Shown in pieces: positions 22,601 through 36,392 of a DNA stretch of 64,000 nucleotides. This DNA is from Chamaea fasciata (lineage: Eukaryota > Chordata > Aves > Passeriformes > Sylviidae). A program made the position numbers and the translations under genes. The notes under the pieces were generated by a model that saw nothing but the letters and a program-made list of their open reading frames with translations, did not search any database and was not told the DNA's origin. The stretch lies in NCBI GenBank assembly GCA_029207755.1, contig JARCOQ010000007.1:41249656-41313655 (forward strand). The letters run 5' to 3'. Every line of letters starts with the position of its first letter. Within the stretch, counting starts at the first letter, position 1.

Positions 22601-25600
22601 AGAGAAAAATGCCAGCCCAGATTCTTCAGCGTTGACAAAGTGGATGTGACGATTTCTCCCCTCCAGCTGCAGCAGCTGCCTCTGTGCTTCCTACTTTTCT
22701 GCACACCCACAGTAGCAGAGCAGACTGTGAAGCTACCCTGTCTGGACCCTCAGCTGAACTAGATGAGACTTAGCTGAGCTTTCTTAATGGTGCTTGGGCC
22801 ATCCATCCTCATAAAACTTACCTTTCAGTGTGCCTTTCAGTCTGTCTTCTGCATGTTGAGGCTTCCTGTGGAGTTCATGGCTTTTCCAGCTGTATTTTAT
22901 TGCGGGATGGAGTGTGGGAACTCAGGGAGCAGGCTGTCAGATCTCCATCTTCATTCCTGCTGCTAGAATTCTTCACTTAGCTTTGAAAGTGTAGCCAAAT
23001 CTGTATGAGCTTCAGTGACAGCTAATTGCTACTGTGACCTTGTTTGAGCTCTTCCTTCCACCTTCCCTATGGCCCAAGACCAGCCCTCACTTCCCATGCT
23101 ACTGCCTTTCCATGGTCTTCTTACATGGAAGTAGGTGTCTGGGGAGTGTTCTCCCTTCAGGTCATTTTTACTGCACAACATTATTTCTTGCTATTCTGTC
23201 AGTAGTATGTGGTTTCTGCAGGGTGTGTCAGCAGCTCCTGTGTAGGGAGCACTTCTGAGTGTAATACACAGCTTGGTTGATACTGTTGCATACAGCAACT
23301 GAAAACAACAAATGAAACAGGGCTTCCTAGGACTGATGGGAAGGTGTGAGAGTCCCCCCCTCCACAGCTAAACACAATACTAAATAAGATGGTGTCTTTA
23401 CAGTACTCAGCTTGTTTTCACTGGCATCCCATGTTTTTTGATCCAAGCTGAAGTGAATTAATTTTGTTAGCTGGATTTTGAGAAGTGCTGTGTCAAATTT
23501 ATTATCATTTCACCTGCCTCCATGGAGCTGCAGGCTCTGTGATCAATGGATCAAGACATGTGCCTCATTTCATTGTGGCTTCTGTGAATGTCTCCGTGCC
23601 TTCTGCAGACGTGCTGTTGAACTACTTTCTGTCCTCCTTGGGTTCCCTGCAATGAAGCACAGGACAGATCTATTTGTATATCAGCTATCAGGACAACAAG
23701 GCACTGAATGCACTTTTATGAACCTGCTGTCTTTGCTAGTACTATATGTTTGTGTCAATGTGGATCTAATCCTTCTGTCTTGGGCAAATCTGATCTGATC
23801 TTATCCTCATGTGTAAGTAACTATTCACTATAATATATGTGCCCCCCGGGAAGGACCTCTTGAATAGTCACAGGGTAAAACAGCCTCAAGAGCAGAACCT
23901 TGTTCACCAGAGGCAAAATCTGTGGGTGTAGGAAACTCAACTTGGCTCTCAGATTCCTGCTGTAGGCACGGAAGTTCTACAGCCCAGTTATTTTAGCATG
24001 TTGTTTTCCCTTTGTCTCTGACCAGCCCTTCCCTGTACTCCTTGTTTTCCTGGCTCAGGAGACTTACACAGAACAGTGCATTATAACACGGAGGTGTCTA
24101 GAGGGGAAACAGCTGCTCTCTTCTGATTTTTATCCTGAACTGCCCCACAGATAACTAATTGCAGCTCAGTTGCTTCTATTAGCTATTTACCTAAAATTGA
24201 GCTGGCTAATGAAAATGTTTCTAATTAATACGAGGCAGATTAAAACTCATTACAGCAAGGTCGTCAGTAATGAGAGATAATCAGAGCACAAATGACCGAG
24301 CTTGGAGTAAAATGAAGATGGAACACAAGCAGGCGTTTGGTGCTGGTTGTGCACACACTAGCCAGCAAAGGGCAGGGTTCAGCAAGGTGACTGCTGGTGC
24401 TCCGCCCTGCAGTTGAGAAACGCTGCTTCCTACTCTCCAGAGCAGCTTGGGGAGTGACTGGACAAGGAGGTGGACCTCAGCCTAGTGTAAAAATGTTTTC
24501 TGAACCAAGTGGCATCTCACACTAGTGGTTTGTTGCTAGGCCACCCTTCAGTCACCTATATGAACCAAGTCGTGAATAGGGGTTTTAGCAGGAAGACATG
24601 GGAGTATGTGTGGCACAGGTGGGATGTCAGCTCTTGTGTGTGCTTGTATGTGGAAATTCAGAGTCCTTATGGCTTGGAGGATGTGGGCTTGCATATCTGT
24701 TCAGTGTCAAATGTGTTGGCCTAGGTTTGGAAGAGTCCATGGTAATCTCCAGGAAGTTTTGCACAAATTATGAAATGTGTTTGCTTTAATTTCAGCTACA
24801 TGTAGCACTACTGATACAAGATCACAGCACCAACCCCAGATTTCAGTGTCTGTGGGCCTACTGTCTGTATTCCATTAGTACCGAGTTTACTGGCCATCCT
24901 GCTCATTGTGTGACTCCTTGTTTCTGTGCTTATGAAACTGAGAAGCTAAGAAGTTGTCACTCCCCTTTTTTCAGAGGGATCATCTCCATCCTTAATCCTT
25001 TCCAAACTATAAAGTTCTTTTTCTTATTTCCTTTCTGTCCCACTGGCAGTCAGCTGCTCTGCCAGAATTTCTGAAGGATCTTATTAAGTTATACAAACTC
25101 ACAAAAGTAACAAATTATTAGGTAGTGAGGTACATCGCACCAGGACTTATTTAAATTCCAAAGGCATGGATCTATCCACCATTGGCAGTATGAGCAGTTA
25201 CTATTGGTATAAGGAAGCATTTGAATATCAGATATCTAGTGTGCCTAGGAATGAGCTTTTGTAAAAGGGAAGTAGGAAAGATAATGCAAAAAGCAGGCAA
25301 TAACAATTGTTATTATTGTTATATAGAGTTGTGTGTCTTCCTGCAGCATCCTTGCTGCCAGTCAGTTTGATTACCAAGATGCTTGTTAGTGAAGGCTGTA
25401 GTAGTTTATATTTACTGTATGCTTATTCAGATTAGTTGAAAGTGAGATAACAGCCCCTTAGACAGAACTACACTGTCACTGAAATGGGTTCTACGTTTTG
25501 TATTGCTGTTTTTAAAGCACCCAAGTACCCTATTCATATCACCAGTAGCTGTATCCTCCCTTTGCATCTTTACAAATCTTTTGGCATGGCCACTGATTCC

Positions 25601-25816
25601 AGTTTCTCACTGTGTTAAACTGAGGTGGACATCTTTTCATTTTTCTCTGGTTTGTGCTGTCCTGGGTCATCTAAAGCTGTATCTACAGTTTTACTAGTCC
25701 TGTGCATATGGCCCTGTCATTACTGGGGGTGGAAGAGAAAAGGACTATGAACAGATTTCTTTCCTGTATTCTCTGACATGTCTTTTCTCTGTACTCAACC
25801 ATGTCTTGGTGATACC

Positions 25817-26114
25817 TGTCGCAATAGGACACAAAACAAAGATATTTGACCAGTCAGAAGGCAGTAGAAATCAGAAGGCTTTATTTACAATTCATTCAGC
25901 CCTTTTATAACATGCTGTGCTAAGAAGGCATCTTATTGATCTATAGGACTGACACTTCTCCCATTGGCTAAGTAACAGAAATAGCAAACAACACCTGTTG
26001 TTATGGGAAAGGAATATTGCTTACACAAGGTTGTTTTGGGAAAAAGAAAACTGTTGAAAAGTTTCCCTTGGGAAGAGCTAGCAATTCTCAGGCTCAGAAA
26101 ATATCAAGCCCACA
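25817..26114 (-). mobile_element. Solo LTR of an endogenous retrovirus, copy A, minus strand
   Basis: A 298-bp element beginning TGTCGCAATAGG and ending CCCACA on the + strand is flanked by a perfect 5-bp duplication, ATACC (25812-25816 and 26115-26119). A minus-strand AATAAA is seen as TTTATT at 25880-25885. TG...CA ends, a short target-site duplication and a polyadenylation signal identify it as an LTR. No viral coding sequence adjoins it, so it is a solo LTR. It is about 96-97 percent identical by eye to the copy at 36090-36392. I cannot name the family. Confidence 0.85.
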
Positions 26115-29100
26115 ATACCCACCACAAAGGTGATGACATCCTCTTTTCCCTCTGTAGGGAGTCCAAAGGACAGCCTGGCTCTTCCAGTCCAGTCTCCTAC
26201 TGCAGGCATTTCTGGAAGAGTCTTCTTGTCTAGGATGGCTGACAGCATATATGCTTGGGATGCTTTCACCCACTGTGTGCCGAAAGTTTCTTTCCAGCAT
26301 CCCAAAGGCTTAGTATGAAAGACCATAAGCAGCAGTTCTGTTCTGTGGAAGGAAAGCAAGAGTTCATCATCAATGACACAAGTCCTTCAAATGGCAGGTA
26401 ATTTAGTGAATATGGAAGACCCTTGGAAACAGGTTGACCTCAGCAGAAAATTTAACCAGAATTTGGGAGCTGGATACACCAAATAGGTTCTCTAAAGGTT
26501 TTAATAATGCACCCTGTTTGCATTCTATTATTGTGGCCAGACAGTGGGGTAATTTTTGTCTTGATGCCTTGAGCAGTAGTGTTTAAAGCCCTTTAGACAT
26601 TTTATTACCTGTAATGTTCTTACGAGCCTGTAAAACGGAGAATAGCGATTCTGAGTTTCGTAAAGAGCTTTGTAAAAGCACTCTTAGAGATGAAAAGCTC
26701 CATATAAAATCAGGTATGGTTGTTTTATCATAAATATCTAAAGCCTTTCTGAATTCCATTAAGCTCTTGGCTTCTCTATCCTCTGACAGTGAGTGCCACT
26801 GGTTAATGCTGTATTGTGCAAAATGGGATGTAAAAAAAGAAACAACTTAAAAACTGTTGTTGTTTTGTGGAATGCCCTATTATCTGTGAGTTTATGAGAG
26901 TTGGAAATAGGAATGGAAGCTTTTTTTTTTCATTATTGCATGCAACTTTTCTTTCTTATGCATCAACTCTCTGTAATCTAAACAGTCTCCCAACATTTCA
27001 AGTCTGTTTATTAAAAGACTCTTTTATATGACATGGTCATATTTCCCCTGTCTTGCTCTGTCCTTTTTTATTTATCTACCTCTTTTTTGTGATAGGATGT
27101 CTAGAAGCCAGAGTGGGGTTGTACATTCAATTTATACAATAGTGTTTTGATATTTTTAACATTTTAATCTTTTTTATCACAGTCAAACAGTTTTTTTTTT
27201 TCCTGACTCACTCTGTGCATTGAGCAGGCTGAGCTGTCCACAAGAACGCTATCCAAGTGTAGGATGGTTCCAGTTAATTGAGAGTCCAGCAGTGTGTGTG
27301 GCAAGGACAGACTGCACCTCCCAGTATGTGTAACCTTGCAGCCATCTATGCTGAGGGTGAGATCTCCTGGTGTATTGATTTTTCACCTGTCTTTGGTAGG
27401 GACTTCGCAGGGCTTATTTTTCCACAGTGGTGGATAATATCTCTCATGGAATTTTTGTCACTACACTATTTTCTCCTTTGCCGGATCATTAGCAGGAAAA
27501 TTAAACTTTGGTGTAAGAACAGGTATAATGGGACGCTTTGCTGTTTGTTTTTGACAGTACTGCAGGTCAATCCTTTTGTAGTAGAGAGCTCCTTCTGCCT
27601 TCTGTGCACTACCTCTTCCCCTTTTCATCATGTCTCTCTGTTTGCCATGCTAGTTCATCTGCCCTGGAAGTAACAATGAATGCAGGTCCTAAGATAGACA
27701 AGGCTTCTGCAGGATCATCTGGTCTAAAAATGCTCAGAGCAGGTTGAAATAAAACTGTGGTGAAAACAGCACTAAATGTTGCAGCTTTCTCCTAATTGGA
27801 GTATCTTCTATTGCTGCTGTCAGTAGTGCTGGGTTTCTGGGCTGGGAATGGGATAAAATGAGCAAGTGATGTTCTTGTATCTCCAATAATTACTGAGTTT
27901 TCCTTTCATTCTTTGTGAGGATATTTATTGAAAGCCACTTGAAAGTCCCTGTAAATACCTCTTTTCTAATACCTCTTTTCTGTTGGCTATTGTATTAACA
28001 AGCTCACCGTATTTTGGTGGACTGGTGAAGAATGATTTTTTCCCCTCAAAATCCCTGTTGGCTTTTTATCAGTCTCATCACATTTAGCTAGATGATTTTT
28101 AGTACTCCCTGTAATTATAGTCTCAACTAATTTAGTTGATGCAGAATTAAATCTTGCAGGACTATAGTTTCCCAGATTAGTATAGATTTTTCTTAAAAAC
28201 AGGGCAACATTTATTCTCTTTCAGTCCTTTGCAAGCTAACAGTTTTAATATGAGATTTCCTTTTATTATGGTTATTAACATCTCAAATACTTTTTGAATT
28301 AATCTCTAATTTTTATGTGATTGAGGTTTTCCAGATGTTTTCTGGAGACGCTTTTCTTGAAATACTGTCTTGGAGAGTGTGTCTCCATTGTAAGCAGTGA
28401 TGGGCAGGCTGTTTTCTCTGCATTCCTAATCCGCATTTCGCGTTTTGCCAGCTAAGAGTATGCCCTCCAGAGCTGGGATATCTTTTCTGAGAGATTTCAT
28501 AGGAGGACTTGCTTCCACCACTTACTTTATGTATGGTAAACATATTTAATATATAAACATCTCTTCAGTGGCCTTTCTGAGCACTTTTGCCACCAGGTCT
28601 TGTCACCAGATATCAAATACTGAAGTTCTCATTGGCAGATTTTAGTTCGAGTTTGGTTTTTTTTTCAAATTAATTTCTTTATTTTTAAGACCAGATTAGC
28701 ATCTGCCAGTTTATGACATCTGCACATCTGATGTTCTGATGAACAGTTCTTTGCCAGTAATCTGTGTAAAGGCTCCTTCCAAAGCAATCAAATTACTTGA
28801 GAAACCAGATCTACTTGTACATCAAGCATAAATTAAAATATATCCCTTTGCAGCTCTGCTTGCTGAGCATGTGCTTCATCCCAGAGATGCCTCCTCTCCA
28901 CACCCAGGAGTTGTTTCAGAGTTTTAAAAATCAGTGTTAATATCGGTCTAACTGAAGTTAGGTAAAGCAGAGGAGTCTGATAGCCATGTGGGCCAATGTA
29001 GAATTTGTCCTGCTGAAATTTGGAGAAGGGATTTGAGATAGAAAGAGGTGCCCATGTGGACTGAGGAAAGAGCCACACACACAGACAGCATTTGTGATCT

Positions 29101-32100
29101 GAAGGGCTTTCTGCCAGAAGCTTGTTCTTGATATCCTCGGTACGTGAAGTGCTTCCATTCTTTGTAGAGTGCTCCTGGGGGTGGTGCATGCAAGTACATC
29201 TGTGTAAAAACTAGAACTGTAAAACACAAAAAGTGGTCTTGTTTCCAGCTCTTTCCTCCGATAGAAAGAATCTTTGAAGTATTTCTTGGGCAACAAAGAG
29301 CAGTATCTTGAAGAAAAGTTCTGAGCCATTCTGGGGATTTCCATTTACCTTGCATTTTCTTCAAGGTGGAACAGAAATGTGGGCCACCACTATTTGGACA
29401 CTGTAGTAGGAATTTGATGCTCTTACTTTGTTATTAGAGGAATGTAGTCTGTCAGAGAAACAAGTGCTGCATCTGGATTGTGACCTATTTTGGGGAGATC
29501 CAAGAAAATAATAGATATCATTAGGAAAGTTTTCTGCTAAAAACCCTGATCTGGTAGGTAAGCAGAGAGTCCTTGGAAGCTGCATTCACAGTCCTGCTTC
29601 ATGCTCACTGTATTTCTGCTTCTAATGCAGACTGGAGTTTTGTAAGATGTAGGGATACAGATTTGCTTCTTCTGAGACAAAAGGTGCTTGTTCATCTTGT
29701 CTCTCTAGAAGTTCAGGAGCTGGAATTCCCTGGTCCAGCCAGCCAGCCAGGCTATCCATCTCTTTTTAAGCCAAGCTGGTTGTGAGAGCGTTGTGAAAGC
29801 TGCTTTGCATGGGGTTTTGTTCTTTGTTCCTGGAGCCCTCTGTAGAGGTCCCCTTGTCCAGGACTGCTGCATCCTTGAGGCTAACCAGCTTCTCAACAAC
29901 GTGGATAAATAAATTTGTGAGGGCAAAATTTTTCTCTCACCTCACCACCTCCTTCTCAGCAGTAACCCAGATGCGAAGATATGCCCTGTAGGCAAGCGTG
30001 TCTACAACCAGTTGCATTTTTAGCTACATGAGTTTTCCAGCCTGTTCTTTCCATCTCCCTTGGGAATCCATGTGGTGTGGATAATACACTGGAGCCAGCA
30101 CCTCCACTCTGAGCTGGCTGCTTGGCCTGTCACCCAGCACTGCACTACAGCCCCAGGTTGCAGCTGCTCTGCCCTGAGTCATGCTGCAACCTGGAGTCAT
30201 TTGATGGGCTCCTGCTGTGCATGGGAGATGCAGGGCCCTGTGCTGGCCTGAGCTCAGTGCAGGGAGATCAGTGCTGGTTTTCTTGGAACATATCTGTAAG
30301 AGCCTTGCCCCTGTTTCCTGCCAGTGCCTTTGACTATGGCTGCCCAACACCTTCAGGTGTGTGGCTGGCCACCCCTCTCCTTCACTGCTGGCAGGGGTTT
30401 TCCTACACAGCTGGAGGCAGGGGGTAGAGGGTGACTATTGGAGCTGCAAAAAAGCTCTTTCGATGTGATGGGCTGCAATCCTGGTGCTGTGACAAATAAC
30501 CCAGCTGCACTGGCTCTCTCTCTCCCTTTCTCTTTTATCCCATTACTCCCACCCTGGCTTTCTTACTCTCTCATCTTCTGTTAGGAAGCAAGCTTCCTTT
30601 CCTTGTTTCCTTTTGCCCTGCTTTTGTCCTTGTTGCACACAGGGAAGGAGAGCAGGCAAAGAGCCAGGACAGAGGCTTGTTACAGCTCGGGCTTCAAAAC
30701 TCTTGTGTAAAATGCAGGAGAATGATGTGGGAGACTTGAGGCATACTCATGGGTGTTATTTGCAGCCTATATATGTGTGAGTGTGAGTGTTTTTGAGCTG
30801 GCAGTGTGCTGGGGGGAGCTCACTCACCTAGCACAAATTACATTTGCTTGTATGTGCCCACCCAGGAAAATGCGTTGGTACATGTGTATGAACACACATG
30901 CATCAAACTGTCAAGTCTCACACTGAGGGCAAGACTTGCACATTAGGCTTTCTCCTTACACTCCCCTAGGCCTGTGTTTCATGCACTTGCAGCACAGCAC
31001 TCAGTCTGCCCCGACACATTCCCAAATGTGAGACACTCAGCCCATCCGATGATGTGACATGGCACTGCTTTGCACAGAGAGCGAAGATAGCTAATGAATG
31101 GCCTGGGTGTATGTGGTGTTCATGAATGTTTGTGGTATTGTTCCTTTTTGTCACGTACTTCAAGGTGTTTTGTGGAGTCCATCACCACAGGATCTTGTGC
31201 AGCTGAGTGCTGCAGACATAGGATTTGACCTTCAATGACTTCTGACACAGAAGCCAGAGGAATAAGGACACTTCATGCAGATTGGTGTCAGGCGTTAACA
31301 GGAGATGGGTGCACAGCTATTTTTTGTTATTGATCTGCTTAGGTTTTATTAATGTATCAGGGTAAATTTATATGAAGTTCATTAAATATTATTCAATATA
31401 GCTGTGTCCTTGGCAGGAGGCTTTTCTAGTGACAGTAATAAAGGGAGAATAAATCATTGTCAGTGAAGGATGTGGTGGCTGGTATATTCTTGAGGAGCAA
31501 AATGAACCGTTAAGAGCTGAAATACAGACCAGGTAAGTGGTTGGCAATGGGTTTTGTCATTTGGTAGTTGTATTTTGGCCACTGTGAGCACAGCTGGCAA
31601 GGCTTCTTTCACTTAGTTGCTCAAATGACTGTCACTGCAGACTTTGTTGGCAATGTAAGCAGTAAGACCCAAGACCTGACTGGACTGGAGGGATGTAATT
31701 TTCCCTTGTGCATGTCAAAGTGAGGTGAGGAAGATGAAGGATTGCCCACATACTGTCCTCCTCACTGCCGAGGAGAGATCTGTAATTTTGATTTTTAACA
31801 GACTCTTTTTTGGAGTTCCTGGAAGTTTCTGGGATGGTATCTGTGGTTTTCTTCTCATTTTAATTCACTGCACTTACGCTAAGAGTCTAACATAATGGTT
31901 GTAGTTGTGATTTTTGTCTTTTGACAAGGAGTTTCTGTGCATCATAGTGCAGAATCACAGTGACAAACCAGTGTTGCCCTATGGCCAGACATTTTATTCT
32001 GTGCAAGGATGGGCCAAAACCTAATGTGCTCTTACTGATTATGGTGCCTATACAAACAAGTGTTGAAGCCCTTTATATTCTGGAGCATCTTGTCCTGGTC

Positions 32101-32284
32101 TGGTTCAGATGCTTTAAATCCAGCCAGAGTCCTAATAGTGAGCTGACACGTTAGATGATGATGCCCAGAATCAAGAAAGGAGATCCTTGGTCTGCTTAAA
32201 TATTGGACAAAAAAGATACATATATGGACATGTGCATGTAACAGACAGCAAAAGGGCTTGACTGACGTTCTGGTCTCTCTACAG

Positions 32285-32488
32285 GTGCACCTGCGCTCTG
32301 CTGAGCGCCTCCGGGAGTTGTGCTGCTCCAACCGAGGCACCTTCATCAAGGTGGGACAGCACCTGGGAGCGCTGGACTACCTCCTGCCTGAGGAGTACAC
32401 CCGCACCCTCAAGGTGCTGCACAGCCAGGCCCCGCAGAGCACCAGGCAGGAGATTGAGCAAGTTATCCGTGAGGATCTGGGCAAAGAG
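32285..32488 (+). CDS. ADCK1: ADCK1 coding exon 3 (exon 4), residues 71-138, KxGQ motif
   Basis: The CTCTACAG acceptor and AAAGAG|GTAGGG donor enclose 68 codons in phase 0. The peptide starts VHLRSAERLRELCC and contains NRGTFIKVGQHLGALDYLLP and QVIREDLGKE. The KVGQ at residues 92-95 is the KxGQ signature that defines UbiB/ADCK kinases. In ADCK3 this N-terminal extension folds over the active site and restrains protein-kinase activity. The exon is noticeably GC-rich, with eight CpG dinucleotides, in an AT-rich intron context. The two solo LTRs lie on either side of it at 26.0 and 36.2 kb. Confidence 0.95.
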
Positions 32489-35400
32489 GTAGGGGCAGCC
32501 ATAACCTGTGTTGGCTTCTCAGGCCTCAGCAAGCCCTGGACAGCTAAAGGAAGGAAAACAGCAGGTAGAGGAAGGAAAAATGCTGTTTCTCAGTTATAAG
32601 AGATACCGAGGGGACATACTTCTTCCTTGCTTATGGGTGAAGGCCATGTGAATTTTCCCCTGTCCATCATTGGGCATTATTGGCAAGCTTTGGTGAGAAG
32701 ATGATAGAGAACTAAGGGTGTGAAAGGTGCCAGATGAAAATGGCAGGACTCAGCAGAGCACTCTGTATGCCAAGATGAACAGGGTTGCTGGAGGTCAGGA
32801 TGGAGGGCTGTCTGCCACACTGAGGAGTGGGAGCTGGAGGTATTGATGTTCAGGACAAAGATATATTGGCAGAGCTCTGTGAGGGATGACTACTCTCCCC
32901 TGGCTGCAGTAGACCAATTCCAGCTAGCACTGACAGCCCTTTACTTTCTCGAGCCCCTAATTAACCCCCAAAGAAAATAATAGCATAAATCACTTTTGGT
33001 GCTGCAGTCAGGTAACGCAGTAGCTCAGGAATCAGTGCCATCATTAACCCTCAGCAGCCCACAGCACTGATATCAGTAGGTAGGCAACTGTGTTCATTAG
33101 ATATAAGGGAAGTAACCACAGTAAATTACACAGGGTGTTCTGCTACTTTGCATCTTGCTCTTTACAAGATGTCCCCTCACACTCTAGCCTAGGTTGAGGA
33201 GAGGCATTTCAAGGATCACAACTGACATGGTAAGGAGGGAAGCAGGAGGCAACAGTGTGCAAAGGTGATGCTAGCTAAAGTGTGCATGAGGGGGAGGAAG
33301 ATAGAAGGTTGAAGAAGGGAGGCAATGTGTACATCTGTTGTTTCTCATATATAGAGGTTTTGGGGCTGTTTTGGTTCTGCCCTGTCTGACTTGTGTGGTA
33401 AGGAGGTGTGTGGGAAACATAAGGGAGGTGAAGTATTTGCACCTATAGGGTATAATATGGGCAGATTTGAATGGGGAGAGTCCGTCTATGTGTTGTTTAA
33501 GGGTCTACATATTGTCTAGCCAGGAATGATCATTAATATTTTCCTACAGTTTAATGGCAGGTTAAATGTCAGCCTCAGTCTGCACCATGCCCCCTCTATC
33601 AGCATTCCATTGTTGTAGCATGGCTGGTACCAGCTGTGTTTCATAGCTCAGTGTATAGATGGAGTAGAGCAGCCTGGCTGCTGCCTGCAGGCCTCTGCCT
33701 CCATGGGCTTCCATGTGGCAATCTCCCTTCCGCAGGAGCTGTGGAAAGCCACCCCAGAGTTAACCCATGTTAAATTGCCACACTAGCCACCTCTGGCACA
33801 GTTTGTGCTGTCTCTTAAAGGCTGAAGTAGGTGCTTGGAGGTGGGACCTTTTCTCTCAAGTGTATGTTCAGCTGCCACTGATAATCCCTGGTTTCTTTTT
33901 GCCTCTTGGGACTAGAGGAATGCTCCGTGCCTCATTGATTCCCAGTGAAGCAGCTCGAATGCAGTCTCCACAGCAATCTTACCTTGTAGCATTCACTTCC
34001 TTCACATGGGCAGTGCTGGGCAATATTTAATTTTAAAGTTACAGGGGGTGGGAGGGTAAAAAAAGGTAGAAATGGGAAGAAAATGATGGAGAGCAAATGG
34101 TGCCAAGAGAGCAATGATAAAAGAGATAAATGAAGAGAATAACATGTATAAAAATAAAGGACCTTGTAAAACTGGGCAGTTTTAAAAGCTGATGTAAATG
34201 CCCATATTAATAGTTACAAGGTACCAAGTCAAGATATTTAAAACCAGAAAGGATTTGGGAACCAAATGCACCAAAGCTATCATTGCTGGAGCCTAGAGGG
34301 TTTAATAGGGTTGCTTCAGGACCAAATTTAATTCCAGTGTAGCTAGATCCTCAGTATATTTTAAATATGATATACTTAGCTGAAATATAGGTGGCAGAGT
34401 GGCAAGGTGGAGTATCAGGGCAGAGAAGAGTGTAGAGAGGGATCCTGAAATTTTCCCTCCTAGGGCCAGCATCACATGTGGGAACTTGCAGATGAATTCA
34501 AATAGAAGAAGAAATGGCAATGAGGGAACCTTCTCAGGATGCCTAGGCCTAGTCCTGCTGCTCTCAAATTCAGTGGCAAGACTTCCAGTTCTCCCATCAG
34601 GCCCAAGTGCAGGGCACTTCAGATGAATCTTAAGTGTAGGCAAGAAGTAACTACATACAGCTTGGATCAGTGCAGAACAAATGGGAGAAAGAGCAACTGG
34701 AAATACAGAGATACCTAGGAAGGAATGTGACAAGCTGAAAATTAGGCAAGAGCTTGCAAAAGGGCAGGAAGATCAAAAAAAGCCAATTTCATGTACAGAA
34801 GCATTATATTTTCAGTCAATTAGAAATAGTCTGCTTTCTGATGTGACCTACTCCTGTGAATCTTATCACGGGCTTGGATGTTTGACAAATGTTTTGTGGG
34901 AAAACTGGCTTAAATGGAGACCATGCCAAAGGGATGGATGTTTGAGCAAAGACAGTGCATTTGTGAGGTGGATTTGTGGCAGTTCAACGTGACTGTCCTC
35001 CCCACACAAACTTACTTGATACCCTGCTGTTGGGGGGAATCTCCCATTTTAGGCCAGCATCATGGCTAGGTACTGGGAGTTGCAGCATGTAGCTCTGATG
35101 TAAAGGTGAATGGCATGTGTGCTGATTTGACACAGAAGGAGAAGCATCATATATGCTGACTAATGGGTTGTCCTATCCAACCCTATTTTAAGTCCAGGGC
35201 TAGTTTGTGTACCTATCAGGGGTCATTGTGATAAAAATAATCAGTAGTGAGCAAATGCTGGGTTTCTAATTTCAGCCACAGTGATTTGGATGAGTAATGG
35301 TGGGAGGTGATCATTCTCTTGAGTGTTGTATGCAAGAGGTTGAGGTGGGCGGGGTGGGATTGGCAGGGTAACACAAGTAGTAGCAGTGGGAGAGGTTGCA

Positions 35401-36089
35401 CAAAGAAATCTTTGCTGTAACTCCTGGAAACAATCGCCAGTGAGATCACAGAGCAAGAATTTTTTGGGGACACAGTGGAGATACTGCAGGTTAGGCTTGT
35501 TCTGGGTGTATTCCTTGGAGCAGGTGGGAAAAGCTGTGTTCATAAGAATGGGTGTTAAGATCTGAATGAGTCTCTCCTACCTCAGTTTTTATCTTCCTTG
35601 CTTGAACAAGGTTCTGAAACTGAAAAGGTCTCAAGCGTGGAAAATGAAAGCAAGCTAAATGTGTATTTTCTCTGCAGAACTATTAATTAACACAGGGAGA
35701 GACAGCCAGTTCAGCTAACTGCTAACTCAACAAAGTGCATGCAGAGCCGAGCCAGACAACTTCTGGTGGATGCCACACGTTTAGGGAGAAAGACTGACAA
35801 GGAGCTCTGGAAAATAAAACTTTCAGTGTGGGTGCACCTTAAAAACACAAAATCTTTGTGCTTAGAAACTAGAAAAGGTGGAAGAAAATTTGACAGCATT
35901 GGAATTAGGGACATTTCCTCCCTCTGGTAGGTTTGTTGGAAAGGACTGTCATGTAGCCACAGGGATACTGGGGAGGTGATGCCACTCTGTTCTGGTTAAG
36001 GGCATTTCACAGCATCCCTTGTCGTAGGATGGAGTGGTTGCAGAAGGACTTGTCAGCTTTTACAACCCTGGTCTTTCAAATATCCTTCG

Positions 36090-36392
36090 TGCCGTTGCAA
36101 TAGGGCACGAAACAAAGATGTTTGACTCCAGTCAGAAGGCAGTAGAAATCAGAAGGCTTTATTTACAATTCATTCAGCCCTTTTATAACATGCTGAGTTA
36201 AGAAGGCATGTTATTGGTCTATAGGACTGACACTTCTCTCATTGGCTAAGTAACAGAAATAGCAAACAACACCTGTTGTTATGGGAAAGGAATATTGCTT
36301 ACACAAGGTTGTTTTGGGAAAAAGAAAACTGTTGAAAAGTTTCCCTTGGGAAGAGCTAGCAATTCTCAGGCTCAGAAAATATCAGGTCCACA
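36090..36392 (-). mobile_element. Solo LTR of an endogenous retrovirus, copy B, minus strand
   Basis: A 303-bp near-copy of the element at 25817-26114 in the same orientation. It differs by about ten substitutions and small indels (an extra three bases in TGCCGTTGCAATAGG at the start and a two-base indel near 36127). The minus-strand AATAAA is TTTATT at 36158-36163. Flanks share TTCG (36086-36089 and 36393-36396), an imperfect or eroded target-site duplication different from that of copy A. The two LTRs are therefore separate insertions rather than the ends of one provirus. Confidence 0.85.

Larger units (their letters stand above)
10531..32284 (+). other. ADCK1: ADCK1 intron 3 (21.8 kb)
   Basis: Canonical GTAGGT and CTACAG ends. 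Recognised contents are a 45-base T tract (14258-14302), a minus-strand CR1 tail (16330-16465), a TTTG repeat (16591-16610), an ATTA-dense stretch (24141-24310) and a solo LTR (25817-26114). The remainder is single-copy-looking intron. The open frames in it are short, often lack ATG, and have no recognisable protein. Confidence 0.7.

Noticed and set aside
28833..29364. Cluster of overlapping minus-strand open frames of 118-138 codons
   Set aside because: Three frames are open at once, none has a recognisable domain, and composition looks like non-coding AT/GC-balanced intron.
25817..36392. One full endogenous provirus bounded by the two LTRs
   Set aside because: The flanking duplications differ, no viral gene remnant lies between the LTRs, and a conserved ADCK1 exon sits inside the interval.
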